Source of the DNA: CAZQVN01 sp964596775
GTDB lineage: Bacteria; Eisenbacteria; RBG-16-71-46; JABDJR01; JAWXBZ01
Direction: 5' to 3'
Length of the DNA: 23,754 bases
NCBI GenBank assembly: GCA_964596775.1
Contig: CAZQVN010000058.1
Span: 1-23,754 of the forward strand
Shown: positions 1-7,218 of the stretch, in pieces
How positions within the stretch are numbered: the first letter of the stretch is position 1
Layout: each line of letters starts with the position of its first letter
Program-made: the position numbers and the translations under genes
The notes under the pieces: model-generated
Told to the model about the DNA's origin: nothing
Databases searched by the model: none
The model's input: the letters and a program-made list of their open reading frames with translations, nothing else

Positions 1-1109
1 ACGATGCAGGCGGGGATGCCGGTGCCGTAGAAGAGATTGGCGGGCAGGCCAATGATGCCCTTGAGGTAGCCGGAGCGGACGAGCTGTCGGCGGATGACGG
101 CCTCGGCGCCGCCGCGGAAGAGCACGCCGTGGGGCAGGATGCAGGCGCCTTTGCCCGCGCCCTTCAGCGAGCGGATTATGTGCAGCAGGTAGGCATAGTC
201 GCCCTGCTTGGCGGGCGGCTCGCCCCAGGCGAAGCGCTGGAAGGGGTCCTGCGAGGGCGTGAGTCCGGTGGTCCAAGCCTTGTCCGAGAACGGGGGATTT
301 GCAACAACGTAGTCATAGGTCCGAAGTGACTCGCCATCGCGAAACTTGGGGTTTGCCAATGTCCCGTCGCCGCCGGACATGATCGTCGCCGTGGGGAAGT
401 CGTGCAGGATCATGTTCATGCGGGCCAGACCCGCCGTGGTCACGTCCTTCTCCTGCCCTTCGAGCGTGATGTGCTTGCCAGCCTGGGCCGCCACCTTGAG
501 CAGCAGCGAGCCCGAGCCGCAGGTTGGGTCATACGCCGTGGTGGACGCCTTCGTGTTCTGAGGCAAGATGCCGATTACCTGGGCAACTACGCGACTCACC
601 TCCGCGGGGGTGTAGAACTGGCCCTTGCTCTTGCCGCTCTCGGTGGCGAAGTGCCGCATCAGGTACTCGTAGGCGTCGCCGAGGATGTCGTCGTGCTCGG
701 CGCGGTTCTGCGAGAAGTCGAGCCGCGGGCTGGCGAAGATGTTGATCAGGTTGGTTAGGCGATCCACCATCGCCTGCCCTTCGCCGAGCTTGTTCGGGTC
801 GTTGAAATCGGGAAAGTCGCTGCGGGCCAGCCGGGCGTTGGCCTGCACCAGCGGCGCGATGACCTGGGTGTTGATCTTGTCGCCAATGTCGCCCTTGCCG
901 CGCAGCGCGAGCATGTCCTTGAAGCTCGCACCCTTGGGAATCGTCACCGGCGGGGCGAAATCGTCGCTGTTGCCATACTTGTCGGAGATGTACTTGATGA
1001 ACAGCAGGAACAGGACGTAGTCCTTGTACTGGCTGGCATCCATGCCCCCGCGCAGCGCATCGCAGGAGGCCCAGAGAGAGGCATAGAGATCAGATTTCTT
1101 GATGGGCAT
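1..1109 (-). CDS. hsdM: Type I restriction-modification DNA methyltransferase subunit M, 5' part (cut by window edge)
   Basis: The minus strand is open from an ATG at 1109 to the window edge, about 370 codons without a stop. The family subunit is usually about 500 residues, so the C-terminus lies outside. It would transfer a methyl group from S-adenosylmethionine to N6 of adenine, in complex with a specificity subunit (HsdS) and, for cleavage, HsdR; neither is visible here. The N-terminus (MPIKKSDLYASLWASCDALR) and the stretch DYVLFLLFIKYISDKY match the helical HsdM N-terminal domain. GQFYTPAEVSRVVAQ leads into the SAM-binding motif I DPTCGSGSLLLK at residues 194-205. The catalytic motif IV NPPF is at residues 271-274. 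AGGA lies four bases before the ATG. It sits immediately downstream of an array of attC-bounded cassettes in the same orientation, so transcription through the array could reach it. Family assignment is secure; recognition sequence and completeness are unknown. Confidence 0.95.
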   Translation of the reverse strand, partial: MPIKKSDLYASLWASCDALRGGMDASQYKDYVLFLLFIKYISDKYGNSDDFAPPVTIPKGASFKDMLALRGKGDIGDKINTQVIAPLVQANARLARSDFPDFNDPNKLGEGQAMVDRLTNLINIFASPRLDFSQNRAEHDDILGDAYEYLMRHFATESGKSKGQFYTPAEVSRVVAQVIGILPQNTKASTTAYDPTCGSGSLLLKVAAQAGKHITLEGQEKDVTTAGLARMNMILHDFPTATIMSGGDGTLANPKFRDGESLRTYDYVVANPPFSDKAWTTGLTPSQDPFQRFAWGEPPAKQGDYAYLLHIIRSLKGAGKGACILPHGVLFRGGAEAVIRRQLVRSGYLKGIIGLPANLFYGTGIPACI

Positions 1110-1200
1110 AGGGTCCTAGCTCATTGATTTGCGTTGGGCGCGATTGCGCGGAGTCGCTCGAAAAACTGTCATCCGACACCCCTGCGGTGTGTCCTCGGCC

Positions 1201-1297
1201 ATCTAACACTCAGGCTCTGCAGCGGGCCGAGTGGCGCGGCGGGTGCCATGCAGCCGCCGTGACACGACTGACCGTCTGCTGCAGCCGCAAGTTAGGC
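1201..1297 (-). other. attC site of the first cassette (downstream of the 140-aa gene)
   Basis: In the orientation of the genes the site begins with GCCTAAC (1297-1291) and ends with GTTAGAT (1207-1201), fitting RYYYAAC and GTTRRRY. The inner arms are TTGCGGCTGCAGC on one side and GCTGCAGAGCCTGA on the other. They pair through GCTGCAGC/GCTGCAG and GGCT/AGCC with unpaired bases, the expected imperfect stem. Length is 97 bp. It starts 15 bp beyond the stop codon of the 140-aa gene. Confidence 0.75.
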
Positions 1298-1312
1298 ACA
1301 CATCACGTTAAC

Positions 1313-1735
1313 TCATCGGATATAGAGAATCGTAGTCTCGAACTCTTCAACATCGCTTCGCCAGTGCTTTTTTCTATGTACAACAATCTCACCAGCTTCA
1401 TTGGCAGCAAGGAAAAACGTGTTGCTTCCGCCTAGTGACGTTGCAGAGAACAGGTCATGGCGACGTTCGGGGTGCTCTCGGAGATAGTTTAGAACGGACG
1501 TGGCAACTGGCACCTGGTACTGACTCTGCCACCAGGTAAAGATGACTATCGCTAGCCCAGAACCAGGCCTTTGGCCACCCTCCTGAACAGCGGCGAGGAT
1601 AGTCCTGAGAAAGTCTTCGTCTGTTGGCGGACAACCATAATTGGACGGCTCAACTTCGAGTCCGTGTTCACGGAGGTATCTCGCCACTTTGTTTCGGGCT
1701 GCTGATGCACCGGCAGCAAAGTCTTGATCAGGCAT
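1313..1735 (-). CDS. Hypothetical cassette-encoded protein, 140 aa
   Basis: I do not recognise this family. The chosen start is the ATG at 1735, preceded by AGGAG seven bases upstream; the frame could extend to a GTG at 1765 but that has no better ribosome site and lies close to the cassette core. The protein is soluble, with no signal peptide or membrane segment. It has a basic helical N-terminal part (ARNKVARYLREHGLEVEPSN), a hydrophobic strand (LAIVIFTWWQSQYQVPVATS) in the middle and a charged C-terminal half ending in TTILYIR. The short PPTDEDFLRTILAAV segment looks like a helix. It is a single-gene cassette: its stop is 15 bp from a full attC and its leader begins just after the collapsed site at 1773-1792. 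Single small unknown genes like this are typical of integron cassettes. Function cannot be inferred. Confidence 0.8.
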   Translation of the reverse strand: MPDQDFAAGASAARNKVARYLREHGLEVEPSNYGCPPTDEDFLRTILAAVQEGGQRPGSGLAIVIFTWWQSQYQVPVATSVLNYLREHPERRHDLFSATSLGGSNTFFLAANEAGEIVVHRKKHWRSDVEEFETTILYIR

Positions 1736-1772
1736 CACGAGACTCCTATCTGCGCGTCCGTGCACACTCAGG

Positions 1773-1792
1773 TGCCTAACGCCTTTTAGGCA
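1773..1792 (-). other. Collapsed attC-like palindrome between cassettes
   Basis: The boundary between the 326-aa and 140-aa genes holds TGCCTAA and TTAGGCA arms separated by only six bases, instead of a 70-100 bp attC. In gene orientation it reads GCCTAAA, AGGC, then the core GTTAGGC at 1780-1774. It looks like an attC whose L-box stem has been lost, leaving the outer R boxes. It may no longer be a good integrase substrate. It could instead be a coincidental palindrome, but its position exactly between two cassette genes makes that less likely. Confidence 0.5.
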
Positions 1793-1804
1793 ACGACTCT
1801 ACAC

Positions 1805-2785
1805 TCAGCCTAGCTCTTCTCCACCATTAGGCGAAAGTTGCTGGCTCGACTCAATCCACTCGTCTTGCTGACGAAACTGTTCAAGCAGCTGCTCGTCTGT
1901 AATATCCGGCAGACCGGCAATCCATTGACGCACTGCTTGAACCTCCCCATCCTGTCCGGCCAAGGAAATAAGGTCGGACCGCAAGAACGGCAACAGAAGT
2001 TCTCTTAGCCTCGCCGCCTGGACTTCAGTGAAGAATCCGCTCATAGGTGGGTTAATACCAAACTTATCTTCCATGTCCAGCCCTACGAGTAGCACGGGGT
2101 TCTCGATCGCCACTATCGTGGCAACGTGGCGGACTGTTTCGACGAACGTGTCCGCGACTCTCTTCATGGACCCCGGTGCAAACATTGGCACCGATAGTTC
2201 ATTGTACTGCATTCGGGAAGGCTGGATCTCTCGAAGACCTGCCTCTGGGCCGCGCACGTGAACTACATCACAGATCCGCCAGTAGAATTCTCTTAGTTCC
2301 TTGGCCCAACCCGTAGTTCGACTAATCGAGCAAAAGCGGTCACATCTGAGTAGACTTTCCACGGCGCGCGAGAAAAGCGGTGTGTCGCGCGCTGATGCAA
2401 GCCACTCCGCTGCTTCATGCTCGGGGATTCTTTCCTGGAGGAAGTATGCAGCGACGACCGCCAATTCGAGGGCTCGGCGGCAGTTGTCAAAAGTCGACTT
2501 GTATGATGCAAGTAGGGAATGGTTCAAGGCCTCGTTTAGTTCGCGCTCAATCTCTGACCACGGGAACAGCCACACGCGACGGAGCGATCCGAGATCTGAT
2601 CTTGGCGCATCCTGCAAATCGCTGAATACAAACAGGCGACAGGTCTCAAACAGAGACGCCTTGTCGTACTCATCCTTCAAAAATGAGATTCCTTCACGAA
2701 TCCGCTGATCGATATCTTGGAGTATTATTGTTGATCGGAGCTCCCAGGGATCGTTCGGCAGCTTCGTCATATCTAAAGTGCTCAT
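1805..2785 (-). CDS. Hypothetical cassette-encoded protein, 326 aa
   Basis: No family is recognised with confidence. The ATG at 2785 is preceded by GCGAGG about four bases upstream, and about 86 bp of leader separates it from the cassette core at 2872. The protein is soluble and predicted largely helical. SLLASYKSTFDNCRRALELA (near residues 90-110) resembles the helix of HEPN or DUF5677-type domains, where a conserved Arg precedes a hydrophobic helix; this is a weak analogy only. Aromatic and charged motifs follow (WAKELREFYWRICDVVHVRG, with the H-x-R-G that such helical domains often carry). The C-terminus is acidic and glutamine rich (EQFRQQDEWIESSQQLS). The stop codon lies 12 bp before the collapsed attC. 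Base use is visibly less GC-rich than in the chromosomal genes to the right, in keeping with acquired DNA. Confidence 0.8.
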   Translation of the reverse strand: MSTLDMTKLPNDPWELRSTIILQDIDQRIREGISFLKDEYDKASLFETCRLFVFSDLQDAPRSDLGSLRRVWLFPWSEIERELNEALNHSLLASYKSTFDNCRRALELAVVAAYFLQERIPEHEAAEWLASARDTPLFSRAVESLLRCDRFCSISRTTGWAKELREFYWRICDVVHVRGPEAGLREIQPSRMQYNELSVPMFAPGSMKRVADTFVETVRHVATIVAIENPVLLVGLDMEDKFGINPPMSGFFTEVQAARLRELLLPFLRSDLISLAGQDGEVQAVRQWIAGLPDITDEQLLEQFRQQDEWIESSQQLSPNGGEELG

Positions 2786-2871
2786 GCGACCTCGCGCTTC
2801 TTCAGAGGCACCTAATCTTGCTTAACATCTCAACCACGCACCCAGGAACGCGCTGTGTCGTCCGCTCTTCT

Positions 2872-2947
2872 GCCTAACGCCCGGCTTCAGCCCCGCCGGC
2901 ACCATACGATTTCATACGCCGCCGTCGGCTGCAAGCCGAGGTTAGGC
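2872..2947 (-). other. attC site of the DUF4145 cassette
   Basis: In gene orientation the 76-bp site starts with GCCTAAC (2947-2941) and ends with GTTAGGC (2878-2872). The inner boxes are CGGCTTGCAGCC and GGCTGAAGCCG, which pair perfectly apart from one extra G in the first arm. That is the extrahelical base that gives integron attC sites their polarity, and it lies on the side expected for minus-strand cassettes. The stop codon TAA of the upstream gene is inside the first core box, a classic cassette arrangement. This is the clearest attC in the window. Confidence 0.88.
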
Positions 2948-3637
2948 AGAGGTCTTCTTTCCCGGCACTTTCTTGACCGCGCGTCCAGACTTGAGTTCGG
3001 CCAGGCGCTTTTCAACAATCGCGATTAAGTGAGGGGCTCCGTACACGTGCTCAAGAACGGCTTCAAACAGTGAGCTCATTAGGGGCACTTCACGTGGAGA
3101 CAAATCACCAAGGCCTGCGTGGGCACCGATGTTCCCCAAGTTCTTGAGGCCGAGCGCAATGTCAACGAGCCTAGCTGGAATCTCATTCTTATCCCCAAGG
3201 TCCTTGAGTCGCTCGTGAAGATTCCTACCCTGTGCGCCTCGGTCGTGACATACGACTTCTAAACCTCTTCGAACAAGAACCCCGTAGGCGTTCGCATCGA
3301 CCGCCTTCACTCTTTCTGCAGCTTCGATTGCAGTGTGGACGGCGGCTGGGAGTCCACTCGTGAGACGCGGCTGAGTTGGATAAACGACGTCCACTTCCTG
3401 TGGAAGCGCATCGTCTATACCGGTGTGCCAGTGCTCACGAAGGAGCGTGACATTGCTGCAGGCCGGGCATTCAATCATCACGAATGCAAAGCCGACGCTG
3501 TAATCCCCGACCGCCTCGTGAAAATCACTGCGCAGGTTGGCGTAGCGACTGACGACCTTGTGCGGAGCCATGTTCTGACAGTGAGCGCACCGCCGAGCAC
3601 CCGTATAGGTGGTGCTGGATGACTTTTGTTTTGCCAT
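2942..3637 (-). CDS. DUF4145 domain protein with N-terminal zinc ribbon (HEPN-like), cassette-encoded
   Basis: The ATG at 3637 follows AAGGAG by nine bases; a GTG at 3673 in the same frame lies inside the cassette core and is rejected. The 231-residue protein has two CxxC knuckles, RCAHCQN near residue 17 and IECPACSN near residue 57, which probably bind one zinc. The segment AYGVLVRRGLEVVCHDRGAQ followed by LHERLKDLGDK, IPARLVDIALGLKNLGNIGA and HAG matches the DUF4145 pattern of a small helical domain. Known family facts: DUF4145 is found alone or fused to type I restriction subunits and is grouped with HEPN-like folds. The C-terminus is lysine rich (VKKVPGKKTSA). The stop TAA overlaps the attC core. 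A defence role beside hsdM is plausible inference, not shown. Confidence 0.82.
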   Translation of the reverse strand: MAKQKSSSTTYTGARRCAHCQNMAPHKVVSRYANLRSDFHEAVGDYSVGFAFVMIECPACSNVTLLREHWHTGIDDALPQEVDVVYPTQPRLTSGLPAAVHTAIEAAERVKAVDANAYGVLVRRGLEVVCHDRGAQGRNLHERLKDLGDKNEIPARLVDIALGLKNLGNIGAHAGLGDLSPREVPLMSSLFEAVLEHVYGAPHLIAIVEKRLAELKSGRAVKKVPGKKTSA

Positions 3638-3664
3638 GACTCCGTGCTCCTTGTTCCAACTTCT

Positions 3665-3671
3665 GCCTAAC
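3665..3671 (-). other. Core site GTTAGGC at the upstream end of the array
   Basis: GTTAGGC on the minus strand at 3671-3665 marks the left boundary of the DUF4145 cassette. The ten bases TGAGTGTTAG around it are identical to those around the core at the far end of the array (1207). No palindromic partner is visible upstream, so this is either the recombination point of an attI-like site or the surviving half of a decayed attC. Confidence 0.6.
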
Positions 3672-3700
3672 ACTCAATTCTCCATCCCCTTCAAAACTCA

Positions 3701-3741
3701 ATTATCCAATAGCAGATAAGCGAAGCAAATGCCAAAGTCAA
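3701..3741 (-). promoter_or_regulatory. Candidate promoter upstream of the cassette array
   Basis: The stretch just outside the array is strikingly AT-rich for this window. On the minus strand it contains TTGACT (3741-3736) and, 17 bp on, TATCTG (3718-3713). A GATAAT at 3706-3701 is a second possible -10. Such a promoter reading into the first cassette would correspond to the Pc promoter of integrons. The boxes are imperfect and the call rests on position and composition. Confidence 0.4.
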
Positions 3742-3867
3742 TCACTGATTGAATTAATCATCACGGCGCCCGAATTCCTGGCGCACGTACAGGGCTGGAT
3801 ATCAGATTTATTCTGCCAAGCCGTCCCACCCGGTTACGATCGCACCGCGCCGAACCACAACCCTTCC

Positions 3868-4104
3868 TCACCCACCCCTCCCCCCCCTCCTCTCCCTCGC
3901 CAAATACAACCCCTCCACCTTCTCCCTCGCCCACGGCGTCTTCCTCAGAAACTTCAGACTCGACTGCACCGACGGATCCTTCGCAAAACACCGGATCCTG
4001 ATCTTCTCCGCCAGGACCTCCCAGCCGAGATCGTCGACGAGACTCTTGAGGATCGTCTCCAGTGTTTTCCCGTGAAGAGGATTGTTGACCTGGCGATCGT
4101 CCAG
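3868..4104 (-). CDS. VF530-family (DUF2132) DNA-binding protein, apparent CTG start
   Basis: Reading minus from 4104, the protein contains NNPLHGKTLETILKSLVDDL, then GWEVLAEKIRIRCFAKDPSV and SSLKFLRKTPWAREKVEGLY. This is the diagnostic full-length pattern of the small VF530 family, whose solved member is described as DNA-binding. It is 78 residues, the usual size. The frame has an upstream stop near 4141 and no ATG, GTG or TTG before the conserved region; the only reasonable initiator is CTG at 4104, ten bases after the glyS stop, with AGGG inside the end of glyS. Either it starts at CTG by coupling to glyS, or a small sequence error hides the start. The C-terminal tail lies in a purine run of G and A bases and is rich in Arg and Gly. 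Family assignment is strong, start uncertain. Confidence 0.78.
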   Translation of the reverse strand: MDDRQVNNPLHGKTLETILKSLVDDLGWEVLAEKIRIRCFAKDPSVQSSLKFLRKTPWAREKVEGLYLARERRGGRGG

Positions 4105-4114
4105 GGCCGGACCG

Positions 4115-6222
4115 CTACCCTTCCACCACGATCTGGGTCAGATCGTACAACCGGTCGAAGAGCGCCTTCGTTTCCCTGAGCAGCGCCAGGCGGCGCTTGC
4201 GCTCGGTGTCGTCCTTCGACATCACCATGACGCCCTCGAAAAAGCCGTCGATGGGGGCGCGGAGCGTGAGGAACGCCTTCACGGCGCGTGGGTAGTCGAC
4301 CGCTTTCATGGCCGCTTCGATTTCATCCTGCGCGGCGGTTACGGCGGAGCGCAGTGCCAACTCCGCGGGCTCCGCGCCGGACATCATGACGTCCGTCAGC
4401 GCCGGCACCTCCTCGTCGACACCCTTCAGGATATTCGCCGCGCGCTTGAAGCCCACGACGAGCTTTTCCAGGTCCGCCTCGCCGCGGATGGCCGACAGCG
4501 CCGCGGCGCGGGCCCGGGCGTCGACCGGATCGTCGGCGCTCGCGGCCAGCGTGGCCGCCGCCGCGTCGTAGGCGATCCCCGACTCGCGGAGATGCCAGGC
4601 CAGCCGGTCGCGCAGGAAATCGAGGACCTGGGCGCGCACGCCGTCGCGACCTCCCTTCGCCTTCGCGAACGCCGTGTCCGGCAGCGCGGCCAGCGCGTCG
4701 CCGCACAGGTCCGAGAGCGTCACGTGCCACCCCTTCTCCATCACGATGCGCATGATGCCGTTGGCGGCGCGGCGGAGCGCGTAGGGATCCTGCGACCCGG
4801 AGGGGATCAGCCCCATGGCGAAGCAGCCGGCCAGCGCGTCGAAGCGGTCGGCCAGCGAAATCAGGAGCCCGGGCACCGTGGACGGCAGCGGATCGGACGG
4901 GCCGCGCGGCGCGTAGTGCTCGCGGATCCCCATCACCACGGCGTCGGGTTCGCCGGACGCCCTGGCGTACTCGCTCCCGACCACCCCCTGCAGCGACGTG
5001 AACTCCTTGCCGTCCTTGATCATTTCCGTGGCCAGGTCGGCCTTGGCCAGTTCGGCGGCGCGGGCGGCCGCCTTCGCCTCGTCGGCGGACACGTTGAACC
5101 GTGCGCCGAGCCGGCCGACCAGGGCGGCGATCCGCTCCGAGCGGTCCCACACCGTGCCGGCGCCCTCCAGCCACACCACATTCTTCAAATCCTGGCGCTT
5201 CGTGTCGAGACCCGCCTTCAGATCCGTGTCCCAGTAGAACCGCGCGTCGGCGAGCCGGGCGCGCAGCACCCGCTCGTTGCCGGCGGCCACCTGGCTGTCG
5301 TCCGCCCAGCGGCCGTTGGCGATCGTGATGAAGTTCGGCAGCAGCTTTCCGTCCGCGTCCGCCAGCGCAAAGTAGCGCTGGTGGCTCTTCATCGCGGTGA
5401 TGATGATCTCGGCCGGCAGCTTGAGGAACTCCCGGTCGAACGAACCGAGAACGGCGGACGGAAGCTCGACGAGGTACGACACCTCCTCGAGCAGCTGCGG
5501 ATCGGCGATCACCGCGCCGCCCGCCTTCTTCGCGGCGGCGGTCACTTCCCGCTCGATGCGGGCCCGGCGCGCGGCCGGGTCGGCGATGACGCCGATCTCC
5601 TCGAGAACCGTCAGGATGTCGCCGGCGCGGGGCACGTCGACCGGCCCCCGGTTCACCAGGCGATGACCGTACGTGGCGCGGCCGGCCGTGAGCGGCCCCA
5701 CCGTCACCGGAAGCACCTCGGCGTCGAGGAGGGCCACGAGCCAGCGGATCGGCCGGGCGAAGCGCAGGTCCTCGTCACGCCATTTCATCGTCTTCGGAAA
5801 CGCGATCCCGGTGACGACCTCCGGCAGCCACGCCGACAGGACCTCCGCCACCGCCTTCCCCGTTTCGTGAACCTGCGCGGCGACGTACTCCCCCTTTTCG
5901 GTGTTCACACGCTTGAGCGTGTCCGGCGCCACGCCCTGCGACCGCGCGAATCCCTCGCCGGCCTTCGTCAACGTTCCGTCCGGCGCGAACGCGGCGCGGG
6001 ACGGCGGGCCCATCACTTCCTTGTCCAGGTCGGTCTGGCGGTCGGCCAGCCCCTCGACCACCGCGATCAGCCGGCGCGGCGTGGCGTACGTCCGGACCGA
6101 CTCGAAGGCGAGACGCCGCTCCTCGAACCCCTTCGACACAGCATCGGACAGCGCGGCGGAGGCGGGCGGCAGGTAGCCGGCCGGGATCTCCTCGGTGCCG
6201 ATTTCCAGCAGGAACGTGCGCG

Positions 6223-6226
<4 letters not shown>
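4115..6226 (-). CDS. glyS: Glycyl-tRNA synthetase beta subunit
   Basis: This 703-residue protein (the E. coli subunit is close to 690) starts at MTRTFLLEIGTEEIPAGYLP, the conserved N-terminus of GlyS. The start ATG at 6226 overlaps the glyQ stop as ATGA; the frame runs further upstream inside glyQ but that extension has no family similarity. Inner landmarks include LDKEVMGPPSRAAF, MKWRDEDLRFARPIRWLVAL and GHRLVNRGPV in the N-terminal half, LADRFDALAGCFAMGLIPSG with DPYALRRAANGI in the middle, and the anticodon-binding DALR-like end DYPRAVKAFLTLRAPIDGFF. With GlyQ it forms the alpha2-beta2 enzyme that charges tRNA-Gly in the cytoplasm. The beta subunit supplies tRNA recognition. Translational coupling to glyQ would keep the subunits balanced. 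It ends ten bases before the VF530 gene. Confidence 0.97.
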
Positions 6227-7116
<890 letters not shown>

Positions 7117-7125
7117 AGGCGCGGG

Positions 7126-7154
7126 AGTATACGGAGGTGCGCGCTTCGAGTAAA
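7126..7154 (-). promoter_or_regulatory. Promoter of glyQS
   Basis: On the minus strand, TTTACT (7154-7149) and TATACT (7131-7126) are separated by exactly 17 bp. Each is close to the sigma-70 consensus (four and five matches of six). The -10 box ends nine bases before the glyQ ATG, so transcription should start at or within a few bases of the start codon. Confidence 0.6.
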
Positions 7155-7180
7155 GTTGTGGGCTGCTGACCGTTCCTGAC

Positions 7181-7186
7181 GATAAT
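7181..7186 (+). promoter_or_regulatory. Possible -10 element of the TonB-dependent receptor gene
   Basis: GATAAT lies 32 bp upstream of the TTG start. The best -35 is a weak TTGTGG at 7156-7161 with a long 19-bp spacer. The call is tentative. Confidence 0.3.
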
Positions 7187-7218
7187 CCCCGGCATACCCA
7201 TATCGAGGAGGCACCCCC

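Larger units (their letters stand above)
1201..3671 (-). mobile_element. Integron-type cassette array without integrase (CALIN), three cassettes
   Basis: Three minus-strand genes are separated by sites carrying integron core boxes. In gene orientation, core sites GTTAGGC or GTTAGAT occur at 3671-3665, 2878-2872, 1780-1774 and 1207-1201. Inverse cores GCCTAAC occur at 2947-2941 and 1297-1291. Two intervening segments fold as attC-type imperfect palindromes. All genes point the same way and each is followed by its site, as in integron arrays. The base composition is visibly poorer in GC than the glyQS-to-sigma part of the window. No tyrosine recombinase of the IntI type is present between the array and VF530/glyS, so the term CALIN applies as far as this window shows. 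The array ends about 90 bp upstream of hsdM. Cassette sizes implied by the core sites are about 0.8, 1.1 and 0.57 kb. Confidence 0.75.

Noticed and set aside
596..625. Apparent frameshift in hsdM at a run of five G (plus strand)
   Set aside because: Recounting the run shows that the frame stays open (YTPAEVSRVV) through motifs I and IV.
1160..1192. Small inverted repeat (ACACC/GGTGT) before hsdM
   Set aside because: The stem is only five base pairs and is not positioned as a convincing terminator or operator.
2820..2826. GCTTAAC, an additional inverse-core-like word upstream of the 326-aa gene
   Set aside because: No pairing partner or stem is present; it fits the degenerate box by chance.
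3674..3867. Search for an integrase remnant between the array and VF530
   Set aside because: No frame here shows tyrosine recombinase motifs; the stretch is too short and compositionally mixed.
3761..3991. Glu/Gly-rich minus-strand open frame of 76 codons
   Set aside because: It is another frame of the VF530 gene region; the VF530 frame carries the family pattern.
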